Positions 1-10,742 of a stretch of DNA of 64,000 bases are shown piece by piece; position 1 is the stretch's first letter, and each line of letters opens with the position of its first letter. Location: NCBI RefSeq assembly GCF_009749405.1, contig NZ_WBIQ01000008.1, positions 304,532-368,531 on the forward strand. The letters run 5' to 3'. Source of the DNA: Agromyces lapidis. GTDB taxonomy: Bacteria > Actinomycetota > Actinomycetes > Actinomycetales > Microbacteriaceae. The notes under the pieces were generated by a model. That model saw nothing but the letters and a program-made list of their open reading frames with translations. It did not search any database and had not been told where the DNA came from. A program made the position numbers and the translations under genes.

Positions 1-80
1 GCGCCGGGCGGCACGACGGCGACGTGGCTGAATGCGGGGCTCACGACGAGCCCTGCGGGTTGCAAGCGTGTGATCTCCAT
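1..80 (-). CDS. RidA family protein, N-terminal fragment (cut by window edge)
   Basis: Reading the minus strand from an ATG at 80-78 gives MEITRLQPAGLVVSPAFSHV and then AVVPPG, open to the window edge. This opening, especially SPAFSHVAVVPPG, resembles the start of RidA/YjgF-type proteins, which hydrolyse reactive enamine/imine intermediates made by PLP enzymes. Only about 26 codons are visible, so neither the fold nor the active-site arginine can be checked. No clear Shine-Dalgarno lies before the ATG. It is divergent from the trehalose gene. The assignment rests on the N-terminal resemblance alone. Confidence 0.6.
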   Translation of the reverse strand, partial: MEITRLQPAGLVVSPAFSHVAVVPPG

Positions 81-116
81 GTCTCGACGATCGCACCGAC
101 CGCCGACACCGCACTG

Positions 117-122
117 TTAGCC
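117..122 (+). promoter_or_regulatory. -10 box (TAGCCT) for the otsAB fusion gene
   Basis: TAGCCT fits the actinobacterial TANNNT -10 consensus and lies 31 nt before the ATG at 154. That leaves a leader of roughly 25 nt containing GGAGG at about 138-142. No convincing -35 is seen. Confidence 0.4.
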
Positions 123-153
123 TGAGGACAGCGCGAGGAGGGACATCCGCTCT

Positions 154-2403
154 ATGAACGCCCCCGAACCATCACGCGACGACCTGTACGTCGATGCCGC
201 CTACGACATGATCGTGGTCTCGAACCGCCTGCCCGTCGACTACCAGGCCGGGCCCGACGGCGAGACGCAGTGGAAGAGCTCGCCCGGCGGGCTCGTCACC
301 GCACTCGAACCCGTCATGCGCGCCGCCGACGGCGCCTGGATCGGCTGGGCCGGCGTCGCCGACCGCGAGTTCGACCCGTTCGAGCACGACGGCATCTCGA
401 TCATCCCGGTTCCGCTCAGCGCCTCCGAGCTCGAGGAGTACTACGAGGGCTTCTCGAACGACACGCTCTGGCCGCTCTACCACGACGTGATCGCCCCGCC
501 CTCGTTCCACCGCGAATGGTGGGACGCCTACGTGCGCGTCAACCGCCGCTTCGCCGAGGCCGCCGCGCGCGCGGCGTCGCCCGGCGCCGTCGTCTGGGTG
601 CAGGACTACCAGCTGCAGCTCGTGCCGCGGATGCTCCGGGAGAGCCGCCCCGACCTCGTCATCGGCTTCTTCAACCACATTCCCTTTCCCGCATACGGCA
701 TCTACTCGCAGCTGCCGTGGCGTCGCCAGGTCATCGACGGTCTGCTCGGCGCCGACGTCATCGGCTTCCAGCGCGCGGCCGACGCGGGCAACTTCACCCG
801 TGCGGTGCGTCGCCTGTTCGGCTACGCGACGCGGGGCAGCGTCATCGACGTGCCGGATGCCACGGGGGAGGTGCGGCACGTCGTCGCGCGGCACTTCCCG
901 ATCTCGATCGACGTCGCGGGCTTCGAGGAGATGGCCAGGCGCCCCGAGGTGCAGGCGCGGGCGCGCGAGATCCGCGCGAGCCTCGGCGACCCCGAGACGG
1001 TCATGCTCGGCGTCGACCGGCTCGACTACACGAAGGGCATCCGGCACCGGCTGAAGGCCTTCGGCGAGCTGTTGCGCGACGGACGTCTCACGGTCGAGCA
1101 GGCGACGCTCGTGCAGGTCGCGAGCCCGTCGCGCGAACGCGTCGAGACGTACCGGCAACTGCGCGACGAGATCGAGCTCATGGTGGGGCGCCTGAACGGC
1201 GACCACTCGACGCTCGGGCACGCGGCGATCGCCTACCTGCACCACGGCTACCCCCGCGAGGAGATGGTGGCGCTCTACCTCGCCGCGGACGTCATGCTCG
1301 TCACGGCCCTGCGCGACGGCATGAACCTCGTCGCGAAGGAGTACGTCGCCTGCCGTTTCGACGAGGACGGGGTGCTGCTGCTCAGCGAGTTCACGGGCGC
1401 CAGCGACGAGCTGCGTCAGGCGGTGCTCGTGAATCCCCACGACATCGAGGGCCTGAAGGACGCGATGGTCGAAGCCGCGTCGATGCCGAAGCGCGAGCGC
1501 ACGCGCCGCATGCGGGCACTTCGCCGACGCGTGCGCGAGAACGACGTGGCGAACTGGTCGGCGAGCTTCCTGAAGACGCTGACCGGTGCCGGGATCATCG
1601 AACCGGGCGTGCCCGAGACGCTCGCCGCCGCCCTGCGGCGCATCGCCGGCACCGAGCGGCTGCTGATCGCCCTCGACTTCGACGGCACGCTCGCGCCGCT
1701 CGTCGATCGCCCCGAGGACGCACGGGCGACCGCTCGGGCCCGGGCCGCCGTCGAGCGGCTCGCCGCCTCAGACGACACCCGCGTCGCGATCGTCTCCGGG
1801 CGAGCGCTCGGGAGCCTGCGCGAGGTCGCCGATCCGCCACGCGGGGCGCTGCTCAGCGGCTCGCACGGCGTCGAGCTGCAGCTCGACGGCGGCGAGGTCA
1901 TGATCGAGCTGCGCGACAGCGAGCTGGGCGAGCTGCGTCGGCTCGACGCCATCCTCGAAGAGGTCGCCGCGCGGGCCGACGGCGCCTGGGTCGAGCGGAA
2001 GCCCGCGGGCTTCGCGCTGCACACCCGCAAGGTGTCGCAGGCCGCCCGCGGCAGCGAGCTGCAGCGCGAGGCGCGCGAGCAGGTCGAGCAGGAGCTGCCC
2101 GAGCTCACCATGCGCGGCGGCAAGGGCGTCGTCGAGTTCTCGGTGCGCTCGAGCGACAAGGGGGAGGCGCTCACCCGGCTGCGCCAGCACGCCGGCGCGA
2201 GCGCCGTGGTCTACATCGGCGACGACGTCACCGACGAGGACGCCTTCGCCACGCTCGAGGGAGACGACGTCGGCGTCAAGGTCGGGCAGGGCAAGTCGCT
2301 CGCGACGCACCGGGTGCGCAGCCCCGACGACGTCGCCGAGCTGCTCGAGCGCCTGGCCGAGGAACGTGACACACAGCGCGGGGGCCCCTCGCGCTGGCCA
2401 TAG
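154..2403 (+). CDS. otsAB: Bifunctional trehalose-6-phosphate synthase/phosphatase (OtsA-OtsB fusion)
   Basis: This cytoplasmic fusion should carry out both steps of trehalose synthesis: glucosyl transfer from a nucleotide sugar to glucose-6-phosphate, then dephosphorylation. Residues ~20-480 are a GT20 synthase, with [10 protein letters not shown] near 21, [27 protein letters not shown] near 286 and [15 protein letters not shown]. Residues ~500-749 are a HAD-type trehalose-phosphatase, with the nucleophile motif DFDGTLAPL (Asp508/Asp510) and the metal motif [10 protein letters not shown] near 689. The 749-aa length suits a two-domain fusion; in many bacteria these are separate genes. The start at 154 has GGAGG about 11 nt upstream; an in-frame ATG at 208 is less likely because upstream sequence is coding-like. 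Trehalose is a compatible solute, so an osmotic or desiccation stress role is likely. The TAG stop also forms part of the ilvD -10 box. Confidence 0.95.
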   Translation: MNAPEPSRDDLYVDAAYDMIVVSNRLPVDYQAGPDGETQWKSSPGGLVTALEPVMRAADGAWIGWAGVADREFDPFEHDGISIIPVPLSASELEEYYEGFSNDTLWPLYHDVIAPPSFHREWWDAYVRVNRRFAEAAARAASPGAVVWVQDYQLQLVPRMLRESRPDLVIGFFNHIPFPAYGIYSQLPWRRQVIDGLLGADVIGFQRAADAGNFTRAVRRLFGYATRGSVIDVPDATGEVRHVVARHFPISIDVAGFEEMARRPEVQARAREIRASLGDPETVMLGVDRLDYTKGIRHRLKAFGELLRDGRLTVEQATLVQVASPSRERVETYRQLRDEIELMVGRLNGDHSTLGHAAIAYLHHGYPREEMVALYLAADVMLVTALRDGMNLVAKEYVACRFDEDGVLLLSEFTGASDELRQAVLVNPHDIEGLKDAMVEAASMPKRERTRRMRALRRRVRENDVANWSASFLKTLTGAGIIEPGVPETLAAALRRIAGTERLLIALDFDGTLAPLVDRPEDARATARARAAVERLAASDDTRVAIVSGRALGSLREVADPPRGALLSGSHGVELQLDGGEVMIELRDSELGELRRLDAILEEVAARADGAWVERKPAGFALHTRKVSQAARGSELQREAREQVEQELPELTMRGGKGVVEFSVRSSDKGEALTRLRQHAGASAVVYIGDDVTDEDAFATLEGDDVGVKVGQGKSLATHRVRSPDDVAELLERLAEERDTQRGGPSRWP

Positions 2404-2406
2404 ACT
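2401..2406 (+). promoter_or_regulatory. Leaderless -10 box of ilvD, overlapping the otsAB stop codon
   Basis: TAGACT ends 6 nt before the ilvD ATG at 2413, so transcription would start at or next to the start codon. The first three bases of the box are the TAG stop codon of the upstream gene. No Shine-Dalgarno fits in the 9-nt gap, which supports leaderless initiation. Confidence 0.55.
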
Positions 2407-2412
2407 CGATCC

Positions 2413-4107
2413 ATGTCGGAGTTCGATCCCAAACCGCGTAGTCGTACTGTCACCGATGGCATCGAGGCCATGACGAGCCGGGGCATGCTCCGCGCCGTCG
2501 GCATGGGCGATGCCGATTGGGACAAGCCCCAGATCGGCATCGCGAGCTCGTGGAACGAGATCACGCCGTGCAACCTCTCGCTCGGCCGCCTCGCGCAGGC
2601 CGCGAAGGAGGGCGTGCACGGCGGCGGCGGGTACCCGCTGCAGTTCGGCACCGTCTCGGTCTCCGACGGCATCTCGATGGGCCACGAGGGCATGCACTTC
2701 TCGCTCGTCTCGCGCGAGGTCATCGCCGACTCGGTCGAGGTCGTCATGCAGGCCGAGCGCCTCGACGGCTCGGTGCTGCTCGCCGGCTGCGACAAGTCCA
2801 TCCCCGGCATGCTCATGGCGGCGGCACGACTCGATCTCGCGAGCGTGTTCCTCTACGCCGGCTCGATCGCCCCCGGCTGGGTGCGCCTCTCCGACGGCAC
2901 CGAGAAGGACATCACGATCATCGACTCCTTCGAGGCGGTGGGCGCGGTGAAGGCCGGCACGATGTCGGAGGAGGACGCCAAGCGCATCGAGTGCGCCTTC
3001 GCCCCCGGCGAGGGCGCCTGCGGCGGCATGTACACCGCGAACACCATGGCCTCCGTCGCCGAGGCCCTCGGCCTCTCGCTGCCGGGATCGGCGTCGCCCG
3101 CCTCGGCCGACCGCCGCCGCGACTACTACGCGCACCGTTCGGGCGAGGCCGTCGTGAACCTGCTGAACAAGGGCATCACCGCGCGGCAGATCCTCACGAA
3201 GCAGGCCTTCGAGAACGCGATCGCCGTGGGCATGGCGCTCGGCGGCTCGACCAACATCGTGCTGCACCTGCTCGCGATCGCCCGCGAGGCCGAGGTCGAC
3301 CTCACCCTCGACGACTTCAATCGCATCGGCTCGAAGGTGCCGCACATCGGCGACCTCAAGCCCTTCGGCAAGTACGTCATGAACGACGTCGACCGTCGCG
3401 GCGGGGTGCCGGTGCTCATGAAGGCGCTGCTCGACGCGGGCCTCCTGCACGGCGACGTGCTCACCGTCACCGGCAAGACCATGGCAGAGAACCTCGCCGA
3501 GATGAACCTCCCCCCGCTCGACGGCGAGGTGCTGCACACCCTCGACGACCCGATCCACGAGACTGGCGGGCTCACGATCCTGCACGGCACGCTCGCACCC
3601 GAGGGCGCGGTCGTGAAGACGGCCGGCTTCGACGCGGCCGTGTTCGAGGGCCCCGCACGGGTCTTCGAGCGCGAGCGAGGCGCGATGGACGCGCTGACGA
3701 ACGGCGAGATCAAGCACGGCGATGTCGTCGTGATCCGCTACGAAGGCCCGAAGGGCGGCCCCGGCATGCGCGAGATGCTGGCCATCACCGCGGCCATCAA
3801 GGGCGCCGGGCTCGGAAAAGATGTACTACTCTTGACGGACGGTCGATTCTCAGGCGGCACAACCGGCCTGTGCATCGGCCATCTGGCACCCGAAGCAGTA
3901 GACGCAGGTCCTATTGCTCTCGTGCGCGATGGTGATCTTATTCGGGTCGATATCGCAGCCCGGTCCATCGACCTACTTGTCGACGAGGCCGAGCTGGCCG
4001 CCCGCCGTGAAGGCTGGGCTCCGCTTCCCCCGCGCTACACCCGAGGCGTTCTCGCGAAGTACTCCAAGCTCGTGCGTTCCGCCGCTGAAGGCGCCACGAC
4101 GGGCTGA
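2413..4107 (+). CDS. ilvD: Dihydroxy-acid dehydratase
   Basis: IlvD dehydrates 2,3-dihydroxy-isovalerate and 2,3-dihydroxy-3-methylvalerate to the 2-keto acids of valine and isoleucine synthesis. The 564-aa length is normal. Motifs with the Fe-S cysteines are visible: [13 protein letters not shown] near residue 50, [15 protein letters not shown] near 120 and [15 protein letters not shown] near 200. The C-terminal half has [14 protein letters not shown] and [15 protein letters not shown]. It is first in the ilvD-ilvB-ilvN-ilvC run, 44 nt before ilvB, and appears to start leaderless. The stretch 3814-3981 uses codons (GGA, AAA, GTA, CTA, TTG, TCA, ACA, GCA, ATT, CTT) rarely seen in the rest of the gene, while the encoded protein looks intact. 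This suggests a recombined 3' segment or an embedded regulatory signal. Confidence 0.97.
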   Translation: MSEFDPKPRSRTVTDGIEAMTSRGMLRAVGMGDADWDKPQIGIASSWNEITPCNLSLGRLAQAAKEGVHGGGGYPLQFGTVSVSDGISMGHEGMHFSLVSREVIADSVEVVMQAERLDGSVLLAGCDKSIPGMLMAAARLDLASVFLYAGSIAPGWVRLSDGTEKDITIIDSFEAVGAVKAGTMSEEDAKRIECAFAPGEGACGGMYTANTMASVAEALGLSLPGSASPASADRRRDYYAHRSGEAVVNLLNKGITARQILTKQAFENAIAVGMALGGSTNIVLHLLAIAREAEVDLTLDDFNRIGSKVPHIGDLKPFGKYVMNDVDRRGGVPVLMKALLDAGLLHGDVLTVTGKTMAENLAEMNLPPLDGEVLHTLDDPIHETGGLTILHGTLAPEGAVVKTAGFDAAVFEGPARVFERERGAMDALTNGEIKHGDVVVIRYEGPKGGPGMREMLAITAAIKGAGLGKDVLLLTDGRFSGGTTGLCIGHLAPEAVDAGPIALVRDGDLIRVDIAARSIDLLVDEAELAARREGWAPLPPRYTRGVLAKYSKLVRSAAEGATTG

Positions 4108-4151
4108 GCGCTGCGCTTCCCGCACCCATCGCCCACCAGAACAGGAATCGA

Positions 4152-5954
4152 ATGACCACGGAATCGACCCCCGTGCCGTCGCCCGCTGCAGTGCCGTCAG
4201 GCGCACCCGTGGAGATCACGGGCGCCGAGGCGGTCGTCCGTTCGCTCGAGATGCTCGGCATCACCGACGTGTTCGGACTCCCGGGCGGCGCCATCCTCCC
4301 CGTCTACGACCCGCTCTTCGAGAGCAAGAAGCTCCGGCACATCCTCGTGCGCCACGAGCAGGGCGGCGGTCACGCCGCGACCGGCTACGCCGCATCGAGC
4401 GGCAAGCTCGGCGTCACCATCGCGACCTCGGGCCCCGGCGCGACGAACCTCGTCACCGCCATCGCCGACGCGCACATGGACTCGGTGCCGATGCTCGCGA
4501 TCACCGGCCAGGTGTTCTCGACGCTCATGGGCACCGACGCCTTCCAGGAGGCCGACATCGTCGGCATCACGATGCCGATCACGAAGCACTCCTTCCTCGT
4601 GAAAGACCCCGCGGAGATCCCCGCGACGATCGCCGCCGCGGTGCACATCGCGACGACGGGTCGGCCGGGCCCCGTGCTCGTCGACATCACGAAAGACGCC
4701 CAGCAGGCGAAGTTCTCGTTCCGCTGGCCCCCGAAGGTCGAGCTGCCCGGCTACCGTCCGATCACGAAGGCGCACGGCAAGCAGGTCACGGCCGCGGCCC
4801 AGCTGATCGCCGAGGCGAAGCGCCCCGTGCTGTACGTCGGCGGCGGCGTGATCCGGGCTCGCGCCTCCGACGAGCTGCTCACGCTCGCCGAGACGACGAA
4901 GGCCCCGGTCGTGACGACGCTCATGGCCCGCGGCGCGTTCCCCGACTCGCACCCGCAGCACCTCGGCATGCCCGGCATGCACGGCACGGTGCCTGCGGTG
5001 CTCGCGCTCCAGGAGTCCGACCTCATCGTCGCGCTCGGCGCCCGCTTCGACGACCGGGTGACCGGCAAGGCGGCGCTGTTCGCGCCGAACGCGAAGGTCG
5101 TGCACGTCGACATCGACCCGGCCGAGATCTCGAAGATCCGCACGGCCGACGTGCCGATCGTGGGCGACGCGAAAGAGGTGCTCGTCGACCTCACCGCGGC
5201 CTACCGCACCGTCACCGGCGGCACGGCCCCCGAGCTCGACGAATGGTGGGCGACGCTCGACGGCCTCCGCAGCGAGTTCCCGCTCGGCTTCACCGAGCCG
5301 CGCGACGGCCTGCTCGCACCGCAGTACGTGATCGAGCGCATCGGCCAGCTCACCGGCCCCGAGGGCGTCTACGCCGCGGGCGTCGGCCAGCACCAGATGT
5401 GGGCGGCGCAGTTCATCAAGTACGAGCGTCCGAACTCGTGGCTGAACTCGGGCGGTGCGGGCACCATGGGCTACGCGGTCCCCGCGGCCATGGGCGCGAA
5501 GGTCGCCGAGCCCGACCGCGTGGTCTGGGCGATCGACGGCGACGGCTGCTTCCAGATGACCAACCAGGAGCTCGCGACCTGCCGGCTGAACGACATCCCG
5601 ATCAAGGTCGCGGTCATCAACAACTCCTCCCTCGGCATGGTGCGCCAGTGGCAGACCCTGTTCTACGACGGCCGGTACTCGAACACCGACCTGAACACCG
5701 GTCACGACACGGTGCGCATCCCCGACTTCGTCACCCTCGCCGAGGCGTACGGCGCCCTCGGCATCCGGGTGACGAAGAAAGAGGAGGTCGACGCCGCGAT
5801 CAAGCTCGCGCTCGAGACGAACGATCGCCCCGTCGTGATCGACTTCGTCGTCTCGGCCGACGCGATGGTGTGGCCGATGGTGCCGCAGGGCGTGTCGAAC
5901 AGCTACATCCAGTACGCCCGCGACCACTCGCCGGCCTTCAGCGAGGAGGACTGA
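4152..5954 (+). CDS. ilvB: Acetolactate synthase, large catalytic subunit
   Basis: This ThDP-dependent enzyme condenses pyruvate with pyruvate or 2-ketobutyrate, the committed step of branched-chain amino acid synthesis. Visible features are the catalytic-glutamate region [15 protein letters not shown] near residues 62-76, the FAD-binding middle domain with [11 protein letters not shown], and the ThDP-binding [14 protein letters not shown] near 463 followed by [14 protein letters not shown]. The 600-aa length is typical. The ATG is preceded by CAGGAATCG. IlvN follows after 2 nt, as expected for a two-subunit enzyme. No leader peptide or attenuator is seen in the 44-nt gap after ilvD. Confidence 0.97.
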   Translation: MTTESTPVPSPAAVPSGAPVEITGAEAVVRSLEMLGITDVFGLPGGAILPVYDPLFESKKLRHILVRHEQGGGHAATGYAASSGKLGVTIATSGPGATNLVTAIADAHMDSVPMLAITGQVFSTLMGTDAFQEADIVGITMPITKHSFLVKDPAEIPATIAAAVHIATTGRPGPVLVDITKDAQQAKFSFRWPPKVELPGYRPITKAHGKQVTAAAQLIAEAKRPVLYVGGGVIRARASDELLTLAETTKAPVVTTLMARGAFPDSHPQHLGMPGMHGTVPAVLALQESDLIVALGARFDDRVTGKAALFAPNAKVVHVDIDPAEISKIRTADVPIVGDAKEVLVDLTAAYRTVTGGTAPELDEWWATLDGLRSEFPLGFTEPRDGLLAPQYVIERIGQLTGPEGVYAAGVGQHQMWAAQFIKYERPNSWLNSGGAGTMGYAVPAAMGAKVAEPDRVVWAIDGDGCFQMTNQELATCRLNDIPIKVAVINNSSLGMVRQWQTLFYDGRYSNTDLNTGHDTVRIPDFVTLAEAYGALGIRVTKKEEVDAAIKLALETNDRPVVIDFVVSADAMVWPMVPQGVSNSYIQYARDHSPAFSEED

Positions 5955-5956
5955 CC

Positions 5957-6466
5957 ATGTCGACCCACGTGCTCTCGCTTCTCGTCGAGAACAAGCCCGG
6001 CCTGCTCACCCGCGTCGCGGGCCTCTTCGCCCGGCGCGGCTTCAACATCGAGTCACTCGCGGTGGGCCACTCCGAGATCGAGGGTCTCAGCCGCATCACG
6101 GTCGTCGTCGACGTCGAGGAGCTGCCGCTCGAGCAGGTGACGAAGCAGCTCAACAAGCTCATCAACGTCATCAAGATCGTCGAACTCGATCCCGCCCAGT
6201 CGGTGCAGCGCGAGCACCTGCTGATCAAGGTGCGGGTCGACAACACGACCCGTTCGCAAGTGCTCGAGGCCGTCAACCTCTTCCGTGCCCGCGTCGTCGA
6301 CGTGTCGACCGACGCGCTCGTGATCGAGGTCACGGGCGACTCGGGCAAGACCCAGGCCCTGCTCAAGGTGCTCGAGCCCTACGGCATCAAGGAGATCGCC
6401 CAGTCCGGCCTCCTCGCGATCGGTCGCGGCGGCAAGTCCATCACCGAGCGCGTCTTCAAGAACTGA
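5957..6466 (+). CDS. ilvN: Acetolactate synthase, regulatory small subunit
   Basis: The 169-aa IlvN starts MSTHVLSLLVENKPGLLTRV, a classic N-terminal ACT domain (FARRGFNIESLAVGH), followed by a C-terminal regulatory domain containing LLIKVRVDNTTRSQVLEAV. It binds IlvB, raises its activity and confers feedback inhibition by valine in the characterised family members. It begins 2 nt after the ilvB stop (TGACCATG), so the two are almost certainly translationally coupled. A stable hairpin follows before ilvC. Confidence 0.96.
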   Translation: MSTHVLSLLVENKPGLLTRVAGLFARRGFNIESLAVGHSEIEGLSRITVVVDVEELPLEQVTKQLNKLINVIKIVELDPAQSVQREHLLIKVRVDNTTRSQVLEAVNLFRARVVDVSTDALVIEVTGDSGKTQALLKVLEPYGIKEIAQSGLLAIGRGGKSITERVFKN

Positions 6467-7656
<1,190 letters not shown>

Positions 7657-7663
7657 ACTCGTC

Positions 7664-7696
7664 GGTCGAGTAGGCGCGCAGCGCCCTATCGAGACC
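7664..7696. repeat. REP-like intergenic element, copy 1 (GGTCGAG...ATCGAGACC)
   Basis: The element starts GGTCGAG and ends ATCGAGACC, imperfectly complementary ends, with an inner GGCGC-gca-GCGCC stem. A second element with the same ends lies at 38447-38481. Confidence 0.6.
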
Positions 7697-7701
7697 ACGA
7701 C

Positions 7702-7730
7702 GGCCCGCCCCGGTTCCTCCGGGGCGGGCC
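7702..7730 (+). terminator. Terminator-like hairpin after ilvC
   Basis: A 12-bp perfect GC stem (GGCCCGCCCCGG / CCGGGGCGGGCC) with a TTCCT loop follows the ilvC repeats. There is no U-run, as is common for actinobacterial terminators. Its 5' arm and flank match those of the hairpin at 9725. Confidence 0.65.
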
Positions 7731-7815
7731 GTTCGCCGTCGTGCGCGAATGAGCACGGCGAATTCACCGTCCACCCCTTGTCGTGGCGGCCTCGCATGTG
7801 GTCGCATGGGGTGGC

Positions 7816-9693
7816 ATGAGCGAACTCTCACACCGTCACCCCGAACCCGCCCCCCGCTGGTGCTCGTGCGCCGTCCCCGACGGGGACGCCGCGGCCCCGT
7901 CGTCCTCCGGCCTCTCACGACGCAACGTCCTCATCGGCATGTCGGCCGCCGGCGCCCTCGCGGCCGCCGGGTGGCCGGGGGTCGCGAACGCCGCGCCCGG
8001 CGACAAGTCGGTGACCATCACCGTCATGGGCACCTCCGACCTGCACACCAACGTCGTCAACTGGGACTACTACAAGGACGCAACGTACAGCGACAGCGCG
8101 GGCAACGCCGTCGGCCTCGCACGGGTCGCGAGCGTCGTGAAGCAGATCCGCGCCGACCGCGGCGCCGACCGCACGCTGCTGTTCGACGCGGGCGACACGA
8201 TCCAGGGCACTCCGCTCGGCTTCTACTACGCGACGGTCGAGCCGGTCACCGAGACCGGCGCGACCCACCCGATGGCCGCGCAGATGAACGCCCTCGGCTA
8301 CGACGCCGTCGCCCTCGGCAATCACGAGTTCAACTACGGCCTCGACTTCCTCGACCACTGGATCTCGCAGATGGACGCTCCGGTGCTCGCAGCGAACGCC
8401 GTGCACGCCGGGACGAAGGTGCCGCGGTACACCCCGTACACGATCACCACGCTGAAGGTGAAGGGCCGGCCGCCGATCCGGGTGGGGGTGCTCGGGCTCA
8501 CGAACCCGGGCGTCGTGATCTGGGACAAGGCGAACGTCGACGGCCGCGTCGAGGTGCAGGGGCTCGTCGAGGCCGCGGCGCGCTGGGTGCCCGTGATGCG
8601 CTCGGAGGGTGCCGACATCGTCATCGTGAGCGCGCACTCCGGCGACAGCGGCACCTCGTCGTATTCGGGAGACCTCCCGGTCGAGAACGCGGCTGCGCTC
8701 GTCGCCGAACAGGTCGCCGGCATCGACGCCATCCTGTTCGGCCACGCGCACCGCGAGGTACCCGAGCGCTTCGTCACGAACCTCGCGACGGGCAAGCAGG
8801 TCATCATGAGCGAGCCGAAGAACTGGGGGCAGCGCGTGAGCGTCTTCGACCTCGGGCTCGAGTTCGAGCGGGGGCGGTGGCGCGTCGCGACGAGCACGGC
8901 GATGACGGTCAACACCAACACCGTCGTCGACGACCCCGAGTTCGTGGCGCTCGTGCGCGGGCAGCACGACGCGGTGGTCACCTACATGAACACCGCGGTC
9001 GCGAACTCGACCGAGGCGATGTCGGCGGCCGAGGCCTGCTGGAAGGACACGGCGATCCTCGACTACGTCAACGTGGTGCAGACCGAGACGGTGCGCGCCG
9101 CGGTCGCGGGCACCCCCGAGGCATCCCTGCCGATCGTCTCGATCGCCGCGCCCTTCAACCGCGCCGCGAGCTTCCCGGCCGGGCCGGTCACCATCAAGGA
9201 TGTCGCGGGCCTGTACATCTACGACAACACGCTCATGGCCTCGGTGCTGACCGGCAAGCAGATCAGGGAATACCTCGAGTTCTCGGCCGAGTACTTCACG
9301 CTCGTCGCCCCCGACGCTCCGGTGGACCCCGCCGCGTGGACGAACGCCCCGACCCCGAGGGCGGCATTCACGCCCGACTACAACTACGACCAGTTCTCGG
9401 GCGTCGAGTACACGATCGACCTCTCGAAGCCGATCGGGCAGCGCATCTCGCCGCTCAGCTACGACGGCGCGCCGGTGGCCGACGACCAGCGGTTCCTCGT
9501 GGCCGTCAACAACTACCGGCAGTCGGGCGGCGGAGGATTCCCGCACATCGCCACGGCGCCGGTCGTGTACAACGCGCAGGTCGCGATCCGCGAGGCGATC
9601 GTGGCGTACGCCTCGGCGGCCGGAACGATCGACCCGCCGAGCTTCCACGTCGAGAACTGGAAGCTCGTGCGGAACGGCGTGCCGGTGTTCTGA
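7816..9693 (+). CDS. Tat-exported 5'-nucleotidase / metallophosphoesterase (UshA family)
   Basis: This 625-aa secreted enzyme probably hydrolyses extracellular nucleotides or cyclic nucleotides, releasing nucleoside and phosphate. The N-terminus has a twin-arginine signal (SRRNVLIGMSAAGALAAAG) ending near ANAAPG. The calcineurin-like metal motifs are present: GTSDLHTN, FDAGDTIQGTPLG, ALGNHEFNYG, VSAHSGD and FGHAHREVP. The C-terminal half fits the 5'-nucleotidase substrate domain (YIYDNTLMASVLTGKQIREYLE and NNYRQSGGGGFP). I chose the ATG at 7816 because it gives a standard-length n-region before the RR pair; an in-frame start at 7783 would add 11 residues. It is a single-gene unit ending at a strong bidirectional terminator. 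No phosphate-responsive box was recognised upstream. Confidence 0.9.
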   Translation: MSELSHRHPEPAPRWCSCAVPDGDAAAPSSSGLSRRNVLIGMSAAGALAAAGWPGVANAAPGDKSVTITVMGTSDLHTNVVNWDYYKDATYSDSAGNAVGLARVASVVKQIRADRGADRTLLFDAGDTIQGTPLGFYYATVEPVTETGATHPMAAQMNALGYDAVALGNHEFNYGLDFLDHWISQMDAPVLAANAVHAGTKVPRYTPYTITTLKVKGRPPIRVGVLGLTNPGVVIWDKANVDGRVEVQGLVEAAARWVPVMRSEGADIVIVSAHSGDSGTSSYSGDLPVENAAALVAEQVAGIDAILFGHAHREVPERFVTNLATGKQVIMSEPKNWGQRVSVFDLGLEFERGRWRVATSTAMTVNTNTVVDDPEFVALVRGQHDAVVTYMNTAVANSTEAMSAAEACWKDTAILDYVNVVQTETVRAAVAGTPEASLPIVSIAAPFNRAASFPAGPVTIKDVAGLYIYDNTLMASVLTGKQIREYLEFSAEYFTLVAPDAPVDPAAWTNAPTPRAAFTPDYNYDQFSGVEYTIDLSKPIGQRISPLSYDGAPVADDQRFLVAVNNYRQSGGGGFPHIATAPVVYNAQVAIREAIVAYASAAGTIDPPSFHVENWKLVRNGVPVF

Positions 9694-9724
9694 GTGCCGG
9701 TACCCGGCCGACGGCATCTCGGAT

Positions 9725-9762
9725 GAACGACGGCCCGCCCCGGAAGGGGCGGGCCGTCGTTC
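9725..9762. terminator. Bidirectional terminator between convergent genes
   Basis: A perfect 17-bp stem (GAACGACGGCCCGCCCC and its complement) with a GGAA loop lies between the nucleotidase (plus) and the membrane protein (minus). Confidence 0.8.
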
Positions 9763-9776
9763 GCGGTCGGGGCGTG

Positions 9777-10640
9777 CTACTCCGCGGCCGGCGTCTCCTC
9801 CGTGGCATCCTCGTCGGAGGGCTCGTCGCCCTCGGCCGGCGCCTCATTGGCGGGGGCGTCGACGTCGGCCTTCACGGCGTCGACCTGCTCCTGCGTGTAG
9901 CCGCAGTAGTTGACGGCCTCGCGCTCCCAGTAGCTGACGAGGCGGTCCTTGCCGGCGGCGTGCGCCTGCGCGACCGTGCCCTTGTAGATGGTGCCGTCCT
10001 GCGATTCCTTGTTGACGTCGGGCACGTCCTCGCAGACGTGGAACACCTTGCCCGACTTCGTCCAGTAGACGAGGTCCTCGCCGGTGAGCTGCGCGACGAT
10101 GTTCGACTCCTCGGTGTACTGCTCGACCGAGGGCGGGGCGTAGTCGACGCCGAGCGCGATGGCGCCGCCGCCGATCACGATCGCGATGATGCCGGCGAGC
10201 GCCTTCTGCTTGCCGTCCATGTCCTTGTTCGTGAAGATCAGGATGATCAGCGGCAGGAACGCGATGACCGCGATGATCGCGCCGAGCTGGTTCTGCACGA
10301 AGAAGCGGACCTTGTCCTCCTTCGAGGCCGGGTCGAGGCGGTTCGCCTGCTTCCAGAGCAGCGAGCCGCCGATCGCGAGCGCGCCGATCACGACGATGAG
10401 GGTGATCAGCAGCCACATGACCACCGGAACCTGCCGGAGCACCCAGAAGATCGTGAACGCCTCACCGGCGATGGCGAGCAGCCAGAGGCCGCCGGCGATC
10501 AGGCGGAACCGCGTCGCCTTCTGCTTCGCCTCGGGCGTCGGCGTCCAAGCGGGCGCCGCCGTCGTCGTCGTCGATCCCGCCTCCGCCTGCCCCGCGGGCG
10601 TCTCGACCCGTACGACCTTCTTCTTGCGCTGCTCTGCCAC
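9777..10640 (-). CDS. Four-helix membrane protein with C-terminal extracytoplasmic domain (unknown function)
   Basis: I do not recognise a named family. The 287-aa protein starts at GTG (10640), preceded by GAGGGGACGAC. A basic, Thr/Ala-rich N-terminal tail (~45 aa, beginning MAEQRKKKVVRVE) leads to four likely membrane segments: LIAGGLWLLAIAGEAFTIFW, VVMWLLITLIVVIGALAIGG, a third around AIIAVIAFLPLIILIF and a fourth around ALAGIIAIVIGGGAIALGV. A ~110-aa domain follows with two cysteines (VFHVCEDV and NYCGYTQ) that could form a disulfide outside the membrane, then an acidic tail. Such proteins are common and uncharacterised in Microbacteriaceae. It looks monocistronic. Confidence 0.8.
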   Translation of the reverse strand: MAEQRKKKVVRVETPAGQAEAGSTTTTAAPAWTPTPEAKQKATRFRLIAGGLWLLAIAGEAFTIFWVLRQVPVVMWLLITLIVVIGALAIGGSLLWKQANRLDPASKEDKVRFFVQNQLGAIIAVIAFLPLIILIFTNKDMDGKQKALAGIIAIVIGGGAIALGVDYAPPSVEQYTEESNIVAQLTGEDLVYWTKSGKVFHVCEDVPDVNKESQDGTIYKGTVAQAHAAGKDRLVSYWEREAVNYCGYTQEQVDAVKADVDAPANEAPAEGDEPSDEDATEETPAAE

Positions 10641-10672
10641 GTCGTCCCCTCATGATTGTGTGCCGCGATGAG

Positions 10673-10678
10673 CATATT
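10673..10678 (-). promoter_or_regulatory. -10 box (TATGCT) for the membrane protein gene
   Basis: On the minus strand TATGCT lies about 32 nt before the GTG at 10640, with GAGGGGACGAC as ribosome-binding site in between. Confidence 0.4.
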
Positions 10679-10742
10679 GGACGGCGCGCACCCGGGGATA
10701 GTGGGTGTCGCGCTCGTGGGCCGGAGAGCCGAACGGCCCTGT

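Noticed and set aside
4108..4151. Attenuator or leader peptide before ilvB
   Set aside because: The 44-nt gap has no small ORF rich in Val/Leu/Ile codons and no alternative hairpins.
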